DNA from: Leisingera sp. M658
Lineage (GTDB): Bacteria > Pseudomonadota > Alphaproteobacteria > Rhodobacterales > Rhodobacteraceae
Direction of reading: 5' to 3'
DNA length: 64,000 nucleotides
Assembly (NCBI RefSeq): GCF_025144145.1
Contig: NZ_CP083546.1
Coordinates: 884,501 to 948,500 of the forward strand
Shown in pieces: positions 15,506-23,973 of this stretch. The notes beneath the pieces were generated by a model. That model saw nothing but the letters and a program-made list of their open reading frames with translations. It did not search any database and was not told the DNA's origin. How positions within the stretch are numbered: the first letter of the stretch is position 1; every line of letters begins with the position of its first letter. Made by a program: the position numbers and the translations under genes.

Positions 15506-17656
15506 TCAGAAAGATCTGCCGATAGTGAAGGACACGGTGCGGCCTTCTCCGCGGGAGCAGCCGTAGCCGTCGTAGCAGATGCTGTCGTAACCCTTGTCAA
15601 ACAGGTTGGAGACCCGCAGGTTTACTTCCATTTCCTGCCATTCATAGCGCAGGGCCAGATCGGCAAGCGTGTAGGAGGGCGTCACCCGTGCGTTGCTTTG
15701 GGTGGCGAAGGCATCGTCATTGTAGCGGATGCCGCCGCCGATGCTGAGACCTGGCAGCAGGGCCGCGGCATCATAGTCCAGCCATAGCGACAGCTGATGC
15801 GGCGGCGCCATGGCGTTGTCGTTTCCGGTGAGGCCTGCAACCAGCGATTTTGTGATCTCGGTGTCCAGGTAAGTATAGCCGAACACACCTTGCAGATTGT
15901 CCGTGATCCGGCCCCGGGCCTCCAGCTCAAGCCCGCGGGAGCGGATTTCGCCTTCCTGAGTAAAGCTGCTCCAGGTCGGGTCGTTGCGGTCGTAGTCCTT
16001 CACGTTGGTCTTGCGCAGGTCAAAGACGGCGGCGCTGAGCATATAGCTGCCGTGTTCCGGCAGATAGCGCAATCCGGCTTCCCACTGTTTGCTTTCGGAG
16101 GGGTCCAGAGGCGCGCCGGCGATGGTCTTGCCGAAGTTCTGGACGAAGCCTTCAGTATAACTGACGTAGGGGGTCATGCCGTTGGCCATCTCGTAGGTCA
16201 GGCCCAGCATGCCGGTGGTTGCTGCGTTCTTCTGCGATTGGGCGGTGGAATTCAGCAGATCGTCGATTTCATTTTCGAACCAGCTGCGGCGCAGGCCCGC
16301 GGTGACGGCCAGACCGTTGCCGAACTTGTGGTGGTTCTGCAGGTAGATCCCTTTTTCAGTATACTCTTCCCGGTTATGTGCCGACAGCGGCGGGTAGGCG
16401 ACGTTGAAATCGAACACCGGATTGGCGAAGCTGACGGAATAAGCGCCATAGGCCAGGTGCTGGCGGTATTCGGTTTTGCGGCGCTGGTAGTCGGCGCCGA
16501 CGATCAGGCTGTTACCGCCGCGTTTCCATTCCAGGTAGTTGTCGAAGCCCAGGTTATAGGCCTCTTCGGTGTTGGCTTGTGCGGTATAGCCCATGTTGCC
16601 GGTCGCAAAGTCGGTCGAGGCGAGGTACAGGTGCTGGTAGTCGATCTTGTCGCGGGCATAGCGGGTCTTCTGATTGAATGTGAAGCCGTCGCCGAAGCGG
16701 TGCGAGAATTCCCAGCCGATGGAGCCGCTTTCGCTCTCATAGGAATTGAAGCCCGACTGCCGCGTATAGAAGTTCTCGGGCAGGCTGCCGAGGGCCGCGT
16801 CATATTCCACGCCCGCTTGCGGCACCCATTGCAGCGGGGTCCGCTCGTCCTGCTGCAGGTGCATCAGCACCGTCAGGCTGGTGTCGTCGCTGGGCGCCCA
16901 GGTCAGGCTGCCCGCAATCAGATTCCGGGCGTTGTGGGAATTGTCCAGTTCGGTCTCGCCGTCGCGCAGCAGCACCGTCAGCCGCCCAGCCAGCGTGCCC
17001 TCGGCATTCAGCACCCGGGACACGTCCACGCCGGCCTCGGCGGTGCCAAAGCTGCCGTAACCGGCATAGGCAGAGCCTTCGTTTTCAAATGTGGGACGTT
17101 TGGTGACCAGATTGACCAGGCCGCCTGCGTCGTTGGAGCCATAAAGAACACCCGCCGGGCCGCGCAGCACTTCGACCCGGTCCAGCATGTAGGGGTCGAT
17201 CTTGAAACTGGCGAAATTGTGCGCCTTGTTCGGCAGCCCGTCGCGGTAAAGCGCACTGGTGCCCATGTCGAAGCCGCGGATCGAGAACTGGTCGAACCGG
17301 TCATCAGTGCCCCAGGTGGAGGGGTTGATGCCGGGGGTGAACCTGATTGCGTCCTCGACCTGGGCGGGCTGGCGCCGCTCCAGCTCGGTAGAGGTCACGA
17401 CTGAGATCGACTGCGGCACCTCGGCCAGCGGCACGCCGGATTTGACGCCGGTCTCGGAGGCGGGCGCGAGATAGCTGTCGACGGCGCCGGCATATTGCAG
17501 CTTGTCACGCACGATGATCGGCGCGAGCTCCAGCACGTCCTCTTCCTGTGCTGAAGCGGGTTGGGCGGCGAACGCAGAGGCGCTAAGCGCGGTGCCGCAA
17601 AGCAGCGCTCGCAAAGCGGGCCGGCCGGTAGCGGCCGGGGAGGGTAGGGTTGTCAT
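15506..17656 (-). CDS. TonB-dependent ferric-siderophore receptor (FhuA/FoxA-type)
   Basis: Outer-membrane beta-barrel that imports the ferric siderophore using TonB energy. Start ATG 17656 gives 716 residues with a signal peptide ending at ASAQEED. A TonB-box-like LAPIIV follows directly, then the plug domain (PQSISVVT, PGINPSTWG, IRGFDMG, VEVLRGPAGVLYGSNDAGG) and the 22-strand barrel ending in the aromatic residue of TIGRSF. There is no N-terminal secretin/TonB signalling domain, so it cannot signal to an ECF sigma in the FecA/FpvA manner. Convergent with the NRPS gene and downstream of the importer operon. Ligand is most simply the locally made hydroxamate. Confidence 0.93.
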   Translation of the reverse strand: MTTLPSPAATGRPALRALLCGTALSASAFAAQPASAQEEDVLELAPIIVRDKLQYAGAVDSYLAPASETGVKSGVPLAEVPQSISVVTSTELERRQPAQVEDAIRFTPGINPSTWGTDDRFDQFSIRGFDMGTSALYRDGLPNKAHNFASFKIDPYMLDRVEVLRGPAGVLYGSNDAGGLVNLVTKRPTFENEGSAYAGYGSFGTAEAGVDVSRVLNAEGTLAGRLTVLLRDGETELDNSHNARNLIAGSLTWAPSDDTSLTVLMHLQQDERTPLQWVPQAGVEYDAALGSLPENFYTRQSGFNSYESESGSIGWEFSHRFGDGFTFNQKTRYARDKIDYQHLYLASTDFATGNMGYTAQANTEEAYNLGFDNYLEWKRGGNSLIVGADYQRRKTEYRQHLAYGAYSVSFANPVFDFNVAYPPLSAHNREEYTEKGIYLQNHHKFGNGLAVTAGLRRSWFENEIDDLLNSTAQSQKNAATTGMLGLTYEMANGMTPYVSYTEGFVQNFGKTIAGAPLDPSESKQWEAGLRYLPEHGSYMLSAAVFDLRKTNVKDYDRNDPTWSSFTQEGEIRSRGLELEARGRITDNLQGVFGYTYLDTEITKSLVAGLTGNDNAMAPPHQLSLWLDYDAAALLPGLSIGGGIRYNDDAFATQSNARVTPSYTLADLALRYEWQEMEVNLRVSNLFDKGYDSICYDGYGCSRGEGRTVSFTIGRSF

Positions 17657-17922
17657 CACTGTAGTCCCAGGTTTTTCGGCCAGGCTGCGCTGCAGCAGGA
17701 AACCGGCCCTATTGGTTGGCAAATTGCAAATATCGCCTGGGACATTCCTGGGTGGCGGCACCATACATTTAACGGGTGAAGAGTCAACGGTAGCGCGGCC
17801 GTAACTCTTGATTTGGAGCGGTTTTTTCCGGCTCCTCATGTCTCGTTAGGTCCGTAGGCAGAGAGATGGAACGCCCTGCAGACTGAAACCTCGCCGCAGC
17901 GTTGCGGCGGCAAGTCGATGGG

Positions 17923-18990
17923 TTACGGCAGGCTCCAATAGGCTGCGATATAGCTTTGGCCAGGCGGCACGCCGGCTGCCCGGGCGGCAGCGCGCAAGGG
18001 TTGGGCCTCGGATTTTTCGCCGGCGAACCAGAGGAAGGCGCCGGGGTACTGCGGGAAATCCGCCCGGGCGCAGCGGCCGAGGCTGTCTCCGACCCGCCGG
18101 TCCAGCCAGCGCAAGGAAATGCCGGGCGGGGCGGTGACCGGATACCCGCAGGCGGCGCCGCCATCGGCTAGCAGCGTGGCGCTGCCGCAAGTGCCGGGCG
18201 GCAGGGTTTCGAGAATGCGGGCTGCTGCGGGAAGGGCGGTCTCATCAGCGTAAAGCAGGATTTCTTCCGTAGTCGGAATGCCGCCGCCGCCGGGGCCTGC
18301 GATAGCCAGCTGATCACCCGCCGCAGCGTTTTGCGCCCAGGCAGAGGCCCGGCCGCCGGCATGCAGGAACAGATCGAATTCCAGCAGGCCGCTTTGGGCG
18401 CAGACGTTGCGGGCGGTATAGACCGGCCGGTGCAGCGTCTTGGCGCCTTTGGGCCAAACTGTCCGGCCGCCGGCATCGAGCTTTGGGTACTCCGGATCGG
18501 TGCAGCCTGCGGGCGGCAGCAGCAGGCGGAAGTGGATGGCATCATCGCCAAAGCCGGACAGATCCTGCGCCTGCAAGCGGATGCGCAGAAAGCTGCGGCC
18601 CAACGGAATGACGGAGAGCAAGGTGGTGAATTGCACATCCGGAGGCCGTGTGCTCACGACGCCATTATCCGGCCAGCGGAGTGAAGCCGCCGCTCCAGGC
18701 TGCAGGTGTTCGAGGTGCTCGGCAAAGCCCTCTTTCAGCATGTGGAGCCGGTCCGGCAGCGCAGCTGATACCCGGATCGCGGTGCCTGTTCCCTCCGCGG
18801 TAAAGCGGTAGCGGCCAAAAGCGGGGACTTCGATCGTGAGGCTGGCTTCAGTATCGTGGACGACCGGCAATTCATGCTCTTGCGCCATGGCGCGCAGTGC
18901 CGGCCGGGCGGCGGCAAAGGGCAAGGCGGGCAGATCGGCCTCGGCCCGCAGGGGGAAGCTGGGAAGGCTGTTCATCGGTGCGGGCCTCAT
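17923..18990 (-). CDS. Siderophore-interacting protein, FAD-dependent ferric-siderophore reductase (ViuB/SIP family)
   Basis: Cytoplasmic flavin reductases that release iron by reducing the ferric complex. Start ATG 18990 overlaps the ATPase stop (ATGA), giving 355 residues, longer than classical ViuB because of about 100 extra N-terminal residues. The FAD domain is seen in VYTARNVCAQSGLLEFDLFL and HAGGRASAWAQNAAAGDQL (the family's H...G.A..WA). The NAD(P)H domain ends with GAFLWFAGEKSEAQPLR and AAYWSLP. It is last in the importer operon. Together with the esterase it offers two release routes, which would suit a ferric complex that is hard to open. Confidence 0.85.
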   Translation of the reverse strand: MRPAPMNSLPSFPLRAEADLPALPFAAARPALRAMAQEHELPVVHDTEASLTIEVPAFGRYRFTAEGTGTAIRVSAALPDRLHMLKEGFAEHLEHLQPGAAASLRWPDNGVVSTRPPDVQFTTLLSVIPLGRSFLRIRLQAQDLSGFGDDAIHFRLLLPPAGCTDPEYPKLDAGGRTVWPKGAKTLHRPVYTARNVCAQSGLLEFDLFLHAGGRASAWAQNAAAGDQLAIAGPGGGGIPTTEEILLYADETALPAAARILETLPPGTCGSATLLADGGAACGYPVTAPPGISLRWLDRRVGDSLGRCARADFPQYPGAFLWFAGEKSEAQPLRAAARAAGVPPGQSYIAAYWSLP

Positions 18991-19784
18991 TCCGGGATCA
19001 CGTGGGGGGTGCCATGCAGCGGGTCGGGGATGATCCGGCAGGGGAGACCGAACACCTCCTGCATGACGGTCTCGGTGACCACTTTGGCCGGAGTGCCCTG
19101 GCAATGAACGCGGCCGGACTTGAGAGTGATCATATGGGTGGCAAAGCGGGCCGCGAGGTTGATATCGTGCAGCACCATCGCGATGGTGCGCCCGGTCTCG
19201 CGGTTGAGTGCCTGCACCAGTTTCAAAAGCTCGATCTGATGCGGCAGATCAAGGTAGGTGGTGGGCTCGTCCAGCAGCAGAATACCGGTGTCCTGCGCCA
19301 GCGCCATGGCAATCCAGGCGCGCTGGCGCTGGCCGCCGGAAAGCGCCTCAAGCGGCCTTGTGGCAAGGGGGGCCATGCCGGTGCGTTCCAGCGCCTGATC
19401 AATGGCGGCGGCATCCTGGCGGGACCATTGCCGCAAAGGGGACTGATGCGGAGTGCGGCCGCGGGCGGCAAGGTCGCGGACGGTCAGCCCTTCGGGGGCT
19501 GCGGGGGACTGCGGCAGGATCGCCAGCCTTTGCGCGACAGAGCGGCTGGGCTGACGGTGGATTGCCTTGCCGTCCAGCACGACCTGGCCCGCGGCGGCGG
19601 GTTGCAGCCGTGCCAGGGCGCGCAGCAGGGTGGATTTGCCGCAGGCGTTGGGGCCGGCGATGACCGTAATGCTGCCATCGGGGATTTCTGCGTTCAGGTC
19701 AGTGAGCACTTGTGTCCCGGCATAGGCAGCCGACAGGTTCTCTGCACGCAGGCGGGCGTTTGGGGCGTTGGAGGCGTTGAGCAT
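18987..19784 (-). CDS. Ferric-siderophore ABC importer, ATP-binding subunit (FepC/FhuC-like)
   Basis: Cytoplasmic ATPase of a type II importer. 265 residues with Walker A GPNACGKST (here Ala-Cys replaces the common Gly-Ser or Cys-Gly), Q-loop ILPQSP, signature LSGGQRQR, Walker B ILLLDEPTTYLDL and switch His in LHDINLAARF. The start meets the permease stop at 19784, and the next gene overlaps by four bases. The set substrate-binding protein, two permeases, ATPase and reductase is co-transcribed. Confidence 0.93.
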   Translation of the reverse strand: MLNASNAPNARLRAENLSAAYAGTQVLTDLNAEIPDGSITVIAGPNACGKSTLLRALARLQPAAAGQVVLDGKAIHRQPSRSVAQRLAILPQSPAAPEGLTVRDLAARGRTPHQSPLRQWSRQDAAAIDQALERTGMAPLATRPLEALSGGQRQRAWIAMALAQDTGILLLDEPTTYLDLPHQIELLKLVQALNRETGRTIAMVLHDINLAARFATHMITLKSGRVHCQGTPAKVVTETVMQEVFGLPCRIIPDPLHGTPHVIPE

Positions 19785-20800
19785 CAGAACGGTCCTTTGC
19801 GGAAGTGGCGCAGCAGCATCCAGATCAGCAACGGCGCGCCGGCAAGGGCGGTGAAGACGCCGGCGGGCAGCTGGATCCCGGGCAGAGCACGGGAAACGGT
19901 ATCGGCAAGCAGGGTGATCAGCGCGCCCGCAAGGGCCGCGCCTGGCAGGGCTGGGTGCCCGCCGGGTCTAAGCGCGCGGGCGAGGGGGCCCGCGGCAAAG
20001 GCCACAAAGGGCAGCGGCCCGGCGGTGCTGACCGCCAGTGCCGCCAGCAGGGTGCCGGTCACGGTGAGCGCCAGCCGCAGCGCAGGCAGGTTCAGGCCCA
20101 GCCCGGCGGCGGTCTCCTCGCCCAGAGGCAGCCGGGCAAGCGGGAACTGCAGCCAGAGCGCCAGGGGCGCCAGCAGGGCCAGCCCGGCCCAGACCTGGAC
20201 CGCGTCGTCCCAGTTGCGCGCGTTCAGCGAGCCGGTGAGCCAATGCGCCATGCTGACGGCGCTTTGGATGTCAAGGCGGCTGAGCAGCAGGTCGGCGGTG
20301 GCACTGAGCGCGAGACCGGCACCGATACCGGTGAGGATCAGCCGGGCAGGGGACAAACCGCCCTTCCACGCCAGCAGGGTGACGGCGCCGGCGGTCAGCA
20401 GCGCTCCTGCAATTGCGCCTGGCAGCACCAGGCCGCCAGTGAGGATCAGCGCCGCCAGGGCACCGCAGCTGGCGCCAGCGTTGAAGCCGATCACATCAGG
20501 CGAGGCGAGCGGGTTGCGCAGCATCGCTTGGAAGATAGCCCCGGAGAGGCCAAATGCGGCTCCGGCGCCGAGAGCGGACAAGATGCGCGGCAGACGGAGA
20601 TCAAGCAGAATCAGTTGTTCCATAGCGCTGCCCTGACCTGCCAGCACCTGTAAGCTGCGGGTGAGGCCAAGAGGGTAGCTGCCAAGCTGTGCTGCAAATG
20701 CAGCCAATGCCAGCAGCATGGCCAGCAGCAGAGCGCTTGCCAGAACGGTCTGGCGCGGGATCTGCAGCGAGAGGGAGGCGATACGAAAGGTCCAGTTCAC
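19784..20800 (-). CDS. Ferric-siderophore ABC importer permease (FepG-like, FecCD family)
   Basis: 338 residues with about ten hydrophobic helices, the usual FecCD layout. Recognisable family blocks are the LRLPRILSALGAGAAFGLSG stretch, QAMLRNPLASPDVIGFNAGA, and the coupling region near residue 220. Forms a heterodimer with the following permease around the translocation path. Its start overlaps the upstream permease stop. Confidence 0.92.
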   Translation of the reverse strand: MNWTFRIASLSLQIPRQTVLASALLLAMLLALAAFAAQLGSYPLGLTRSLQVLAGQGSAMEQLILLDLRLPRILSALGAGAAFGLSGAIFQAMLRNPLASPDVIGFNAGASCGALAALILTGGLVLPGAIAGALLTAGAVTLLAWKGGLSPARLILTGIGAGLALSATADLLLSRLDIQSAVSMAHWLTGSLNARNWDDAVQVWAGLALLAPLALWLQFPLARLPLGEETAAGLGLNLPALRLALTVTGTLLAALAVSTAGPLPFVAFAAGPLARALRPGGHPALPGAALAGALITLLADTVSRALPGIQLPAGVFTALAGAPLLIWMLLRHFRKGPF

Positions 20801-21834
20801 AGGCTTCGGGCTCCGTTCCGGCGTACCATCCAGATCAATGCAGGCCCGCCCAGCAGCGCGGTCATCACCCCGGCCTGCAGGCTGCCGCCAAAGAGCGGCA
20901 GACGACCGGCCAGATCGGCGCCCAGCAGAAGAATGGCACCAAAGGGGGCAGACAGGGCAAGGCTCCAGCGCAGGCCCGGTCCAGCGGCCCAGCGGGCCAG
21001 ATGCGGCACGATCAGACCCGCAAAAGCAATCGGGCCTGCCAAGGCGACGGCACTGCCGCTTAGCAACACGATTGCGGTGCCGGCCAGCAGCCGCGCCGCG
21101 CCGGTGCGTACGCCCAGGCTACGGGCGCTGTCTTCGCCCAGCAGCAAGGCGTCGAGGCCTGACGCCGCCGCCAACGCCGCCAGCGCGCCCAAAACGAAAA
21201 AGGGAGCGAGCGCTGCGATTGTCTCTAATTGGATCCCGTCAAAGCCGCCGAGTACCCAGAAACGGTAAACGTCCAGCGCCTGCTGGCTGGCCAGCAGCAG
21301 CGCCCGGGTAAGAGCAAGGAACAAAGAGCTGATGGCGGCGCCGGCCAGCAGCAGCCTTAGCGGGCTGGCCAGAGAACCGCCGCTGAGCACGGCCACCAAC
21401 AGGGCCGCCGCCAGCGCGCCGCCAAGGGCGGCCCAAACAAAGCCCGCGGGATCGGTGATGCCTAGCAGCAGGATGCAGCCGGTCACCGCCAGCGCGGCGC
21501 CGCCGTTGATGCCGAGAAGGCCCGGGTCGGCCAGAGGGTTGCGGGTCAGCCCCTGGATCAGCGTTCCGGAAATCCCCAGCGCGGCACCTGTCAGGCCAGC
21601 GCCGAGCAGCCGCGGCAGCCGCATCTGCCGGATGACGATCTGTTCTGCGCTGGCGGGGTCATAAGCGCTCATAGCCTGCCAGACCTCGGCCCAGCTGACG
21701 GGGCGCAGGCCCAGCCGCAGCGATACTGCGGCTAGCAGTATCAATGCCGCAAGCGATCCAGTCAGCCAAAGCGCACGGCTGGAAAGGGCGGCGCGGCGGC
21801 GAGGAGCTGCCAGGGCAAGTGCGGTGTCAGGCAT
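20797..21834 (-). CDS. Ferric-siderophore ABC importer permease (FepD-like, FecCD family)
   Basis: Start ATG 21834 lies one base past the binding-protein stop and gives 345 residues; a longer in-frame extension overlapping that gene has no permease character. Family blocks: RLPRLLGAGLTGAALGISG, QGLTRNPLADPGLLGINGGA, and the late IAFAGLIVPHLARW followed by GADLAGR. Partner of the permease at 19784-20800. Confidence 0.92.
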   Translation of the reverse strand: MPDTALALAAPRRRAALSSRALWLTGSLAALILLAAVSLRLGLRPVSWAEVWQAMSAYDPASAEQIVIRQMRLPRLLGAGLTGAALGISGTLIQGLTRNPLADPGLLGINGGAALAVTGCILLLGITDPAGFVWAALGGALAAALLVAVLSGGSLASPLRLLLAGAAISSLFLALTRALLLASQQALDVYRFWVLGGFDGIQLETIAALAPFFVLGALAALAAASGLDALLLGEDSARSLGVRTGAARLLAGTAIVLLSGSAVALAGPIAFAGLIVPHLARWAAGPGLRWSLALSAPFGAILLLGADLAGRLPLFGGSLQAGVMTALLGGPALIWMVRRNGARSL

Positions 21835-21835
21835 C

Positions 21836-22837
21836 TCAAGATCCACCAGGCAGCAGCCCGGCCTCGGCCATTCCCGGAACCGGTGTTGTGGGGGTCCCGT
21901 CCGATGCTGCCTCCAGCAGCGGTACCAGGCGGTCGAGCGCGTAATCCAGGCTGAGCGGGCTGGAGTGGGAGAGGGCAGCGGCCAGTAGCGGATCGGCGTG
22001 GATTTCCCTGCCCTCCCTATAGGCGCGCAGGGTCGGGCGCAGCGGCATCCGGGCAATCTCTGGTGCAGAACCGCCGTAGTCGAGCCAGATCAGCACATCC
22101 GCGTCGATAGGTGCGGGGGCCTCGGCCGGGATCAGCGCGTGAAAACTATTGACGCCTGCGGCCGTGTTGATTTCAGCGGGCACTTGAAAGCCGAGATCTT
22201 CCAGGAAGCGGCCGCGGATATCGCGGCTGGTGAATGCTCCGGTCTGCCCGGCCCAGACCATGGCAGCGCTGGCGCCTTGCCAATCGGGATGGCTTGCACG
22301 CAGTTCTTCGAAACGCTTGCCGATGCGTGCGATTACAGCCTCCGCCCGGTCCGCTGTGCCAGTGGCAGCGCCGAGCCGCCGCAGCATCAGTTGCCAAGGT
22401 GTACCGTAATCACCAAACCCGGCCGGCGGTGCAAGGGTGGGGGCAATGCGGGACAAAAGGGCGTATTCCCGTTCTGTGATTCCAGACCACTGGGCGGCGA
22501 TCAGATCGGGTTCAAGCGCGGCAACCGCCTCGATATCTATGCCGCCCCGTAAGACCGCCGGGCGGCGCTCTCCCATTGCCTCCAGGGCCCAGGGCCAAAC
22601 GCCGGAAGGATCGTTGCCATACCAATTCCGCAAGGCGGCCGGGGTTTCACCAAGCGCCAGTAGGAAGTCATGGCCGATAAAGCTGATCGAAACGATGCGG
22701 CGGGGTTTTGCCGGGATGGTTGCGTCCCCAAAACGGGTTTCAAGCTTCACCGGGAAACTTTGTGCCGCTGCAGCAACAGCTAGCAATGAAACCATAAGGC
22801 AGGCAAAGGCAAGACGCATAGCCGGTTTTAAGTCCAA
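21836..22837 (-). CDS. Ferric-siderophore periplasmic binding protein (FepB/FhuD-like)
   Basis: Class III (helical-backbone) binding protein that passes the ferric complex to the permeases. 333 residues with a signal peptide (FACLMVSLLAVAAAAQS, cleavage before QSF); ATG 22819 is an alternative start. Motif PRRIVSISFIGHDFLLALG and the VAALEPDLIAAQWSG segment are diagnostic. No lipobox cysteine is placed at the cleavage site, so it is probably soluble. It opens the five-gene importer operon; its promoter must lie in 22838-22960, where I see no named box. Confidence 0.88.
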   Translation of the reverse strand: MDLKPAMRLAFACLMVSLLAVAAAAQSFPVKLETRFGDATIPAKPRRIVSISFIGHDFLLALGETPAALRNWYGNDPSGVWPWALEAMGERRPAVLRGGIDIEAVAALEPDLIAAQWSGITEREYALLSRIAPTLAPPAGFGDYGTPWQLMLRRLGAATGTADRAEAVIARIGKRFEELRASHPDWQGASAAMVWAGQTGAFTSRDIRGRFLEDLGFQVPAEINTAAGVNSFHALIPAEAPAPIDADVLIWLDYGGSAPEIARMPLRPTLRAYREGREIHADPLLAAALSHSSPLSLDYALDRLVPLLEAASDGTPTTPVPGMAEAGLLPGGS

Positions 22838-23100
22838 AGGCGGGCACCGCCCGTTGTTAAAGTTTCGTTCAGCTGTCTTCAGCAGCAGAAATTTTAACGT
22901 TTGACTGGACTCTGCACCTTCGTTCAGGTGGCTGTAATCTTGCTAATACGCTTTTGATGTGTGGTGTTGACCCGATATACACTCTCAATTCCCCGGTCAA
23001 GGAACTTGCGGCTCCAGCTCTTGCCGGTGGCACGAAGCGAATGCCATTCTGCTTGTTCAGGCAAGACCGGTTGATGCTGTGATTGCGGCCGCTACTGAAC
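22838..23100. other. Intergenic region upstream of importer operon
   Basis: Contains the importer promoter by position. No convincing gene, RNA or named operator was recognised. Confidence 0.5.
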
Positions 23101-23393
23101 AGAGGTGGTCGCGCTTTTTTGACTAGTTTGCAGCCCGTTTAAGGTGGATCAGGGTTTCGCATCAGGCTGCCATTCTCATGGTTTCTATTTTGCTTTCACA
23201 GGCCTCATCCGGGGGGCAAGATGCCATGGGTCGAATGCCGGCGTTCGGCGTTGTAACAGGCCATCCGTGTACTGATCCCCGCACGGGCTTCAGAGCCGGT
23301 TTCAAAAGCGTTTAGGCAGACACATTCGCCCTTCAGGGACCGCCGCAACCGCTCAACCGTCCGGTTGCCGATCCAACGGCCCCGGCCATCCAT
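23101..23393 (-). pseudogene. C-terminal end of an IS3-family transposase with the element's terminus
   Basis: Minus-strand 23393-23205 encodes MDGRGRWIGNRTVERLRRSL followed by HAFET-like LNAFETGSEARAGI and CYNAERRHSTHG, the end of the IS3 OrfB integrase core (catalytic Glu region and YN..RPH block). A frame change follows LPPG, after which DEACESKIETMRMAA and a stop at 23162 complete the family tail. The conserved last bases of such elements appear to end near 23101 (GAGGTGG reading in from the left). Upstream of 23393 the similarity stops, so only the right end survives. Confidence 0.7.
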
Positions 23394-23973
23394 TCACTGT
23401 CCGGCAGCGCATGTTTACATGCGCGACAGGGCAGATACGGACATCGGCGTCTTAGCAACTGGTCTGAATTCCCGCGACCACCTTTCCGCTCCGCCGCCCG
23501 GCTGGCCATGTGGATGCAGAGCTTGCGGTCGAAATCCGTGTCCAAACCCGCATTCGGGGGAACATCGCGCTCTATTGTTCCGCCTGCGGCCGCTACACGG
23601 ACCAGCCCGGCGGGAGCAGGTCGTGGTTGAGGGGACTTCACGTTCATTGCAGCCCCTTTGAAGGGACACCCCAGTGGTCTCCAACAGCGACAATAAGCAG
23701 TTCTCGGAGGTGAAACATTTTCCGGTCAACCAATGTCACCCGTTATCCTTCACTACGCCGCAGTTTCCGGACAACCCGTATGTCCAGTGCCAATCGGCTT
23801 TCGATGCCACCTGCGCGTGCAATCGCTGTCAGCCTGAAGAGGACTGCCAAAAGCGGCACCTAAAGCACCACGATACCGGAGGCGGTTCGCCAGTCCCACA
23901 GATGGGGGACTACCGGGAAGCTGCCGCGGCGGGGATCATGCGGGTATTTCGCGAGGTTTTGAAGGAGCGTTCG
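23394..23973. other. Non-coding or decayed region before the M20 hydrolase
   Basis: About 580 bases. The hydrolase frame is open back to 23674, but that part has no family similarity and a strong RBS marks the start at 23974. I see no recognisable gene here; it should hold the promoter of the three-gene hydrolase operon. Confidence 0.5.

Noticed and set aside
15797-17404. Open frame of about 535 codons on the plus strand
   Set aside because: Antisense to the TonB receptor gene, with no protein features.
18897-20636. Open frame of about 580 codons on the plus strand
   Set aside because: Antisense to the siderophore importer genes and low in recognisable protein character (Arg/Gly/Ala-rich).
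23674-23973. N-terminal extension of the M20 hydrolase by 100 codons
   Set aside because: The extension has no family similarity, while ATG 23974 has a strong RBS and gives the usual length.
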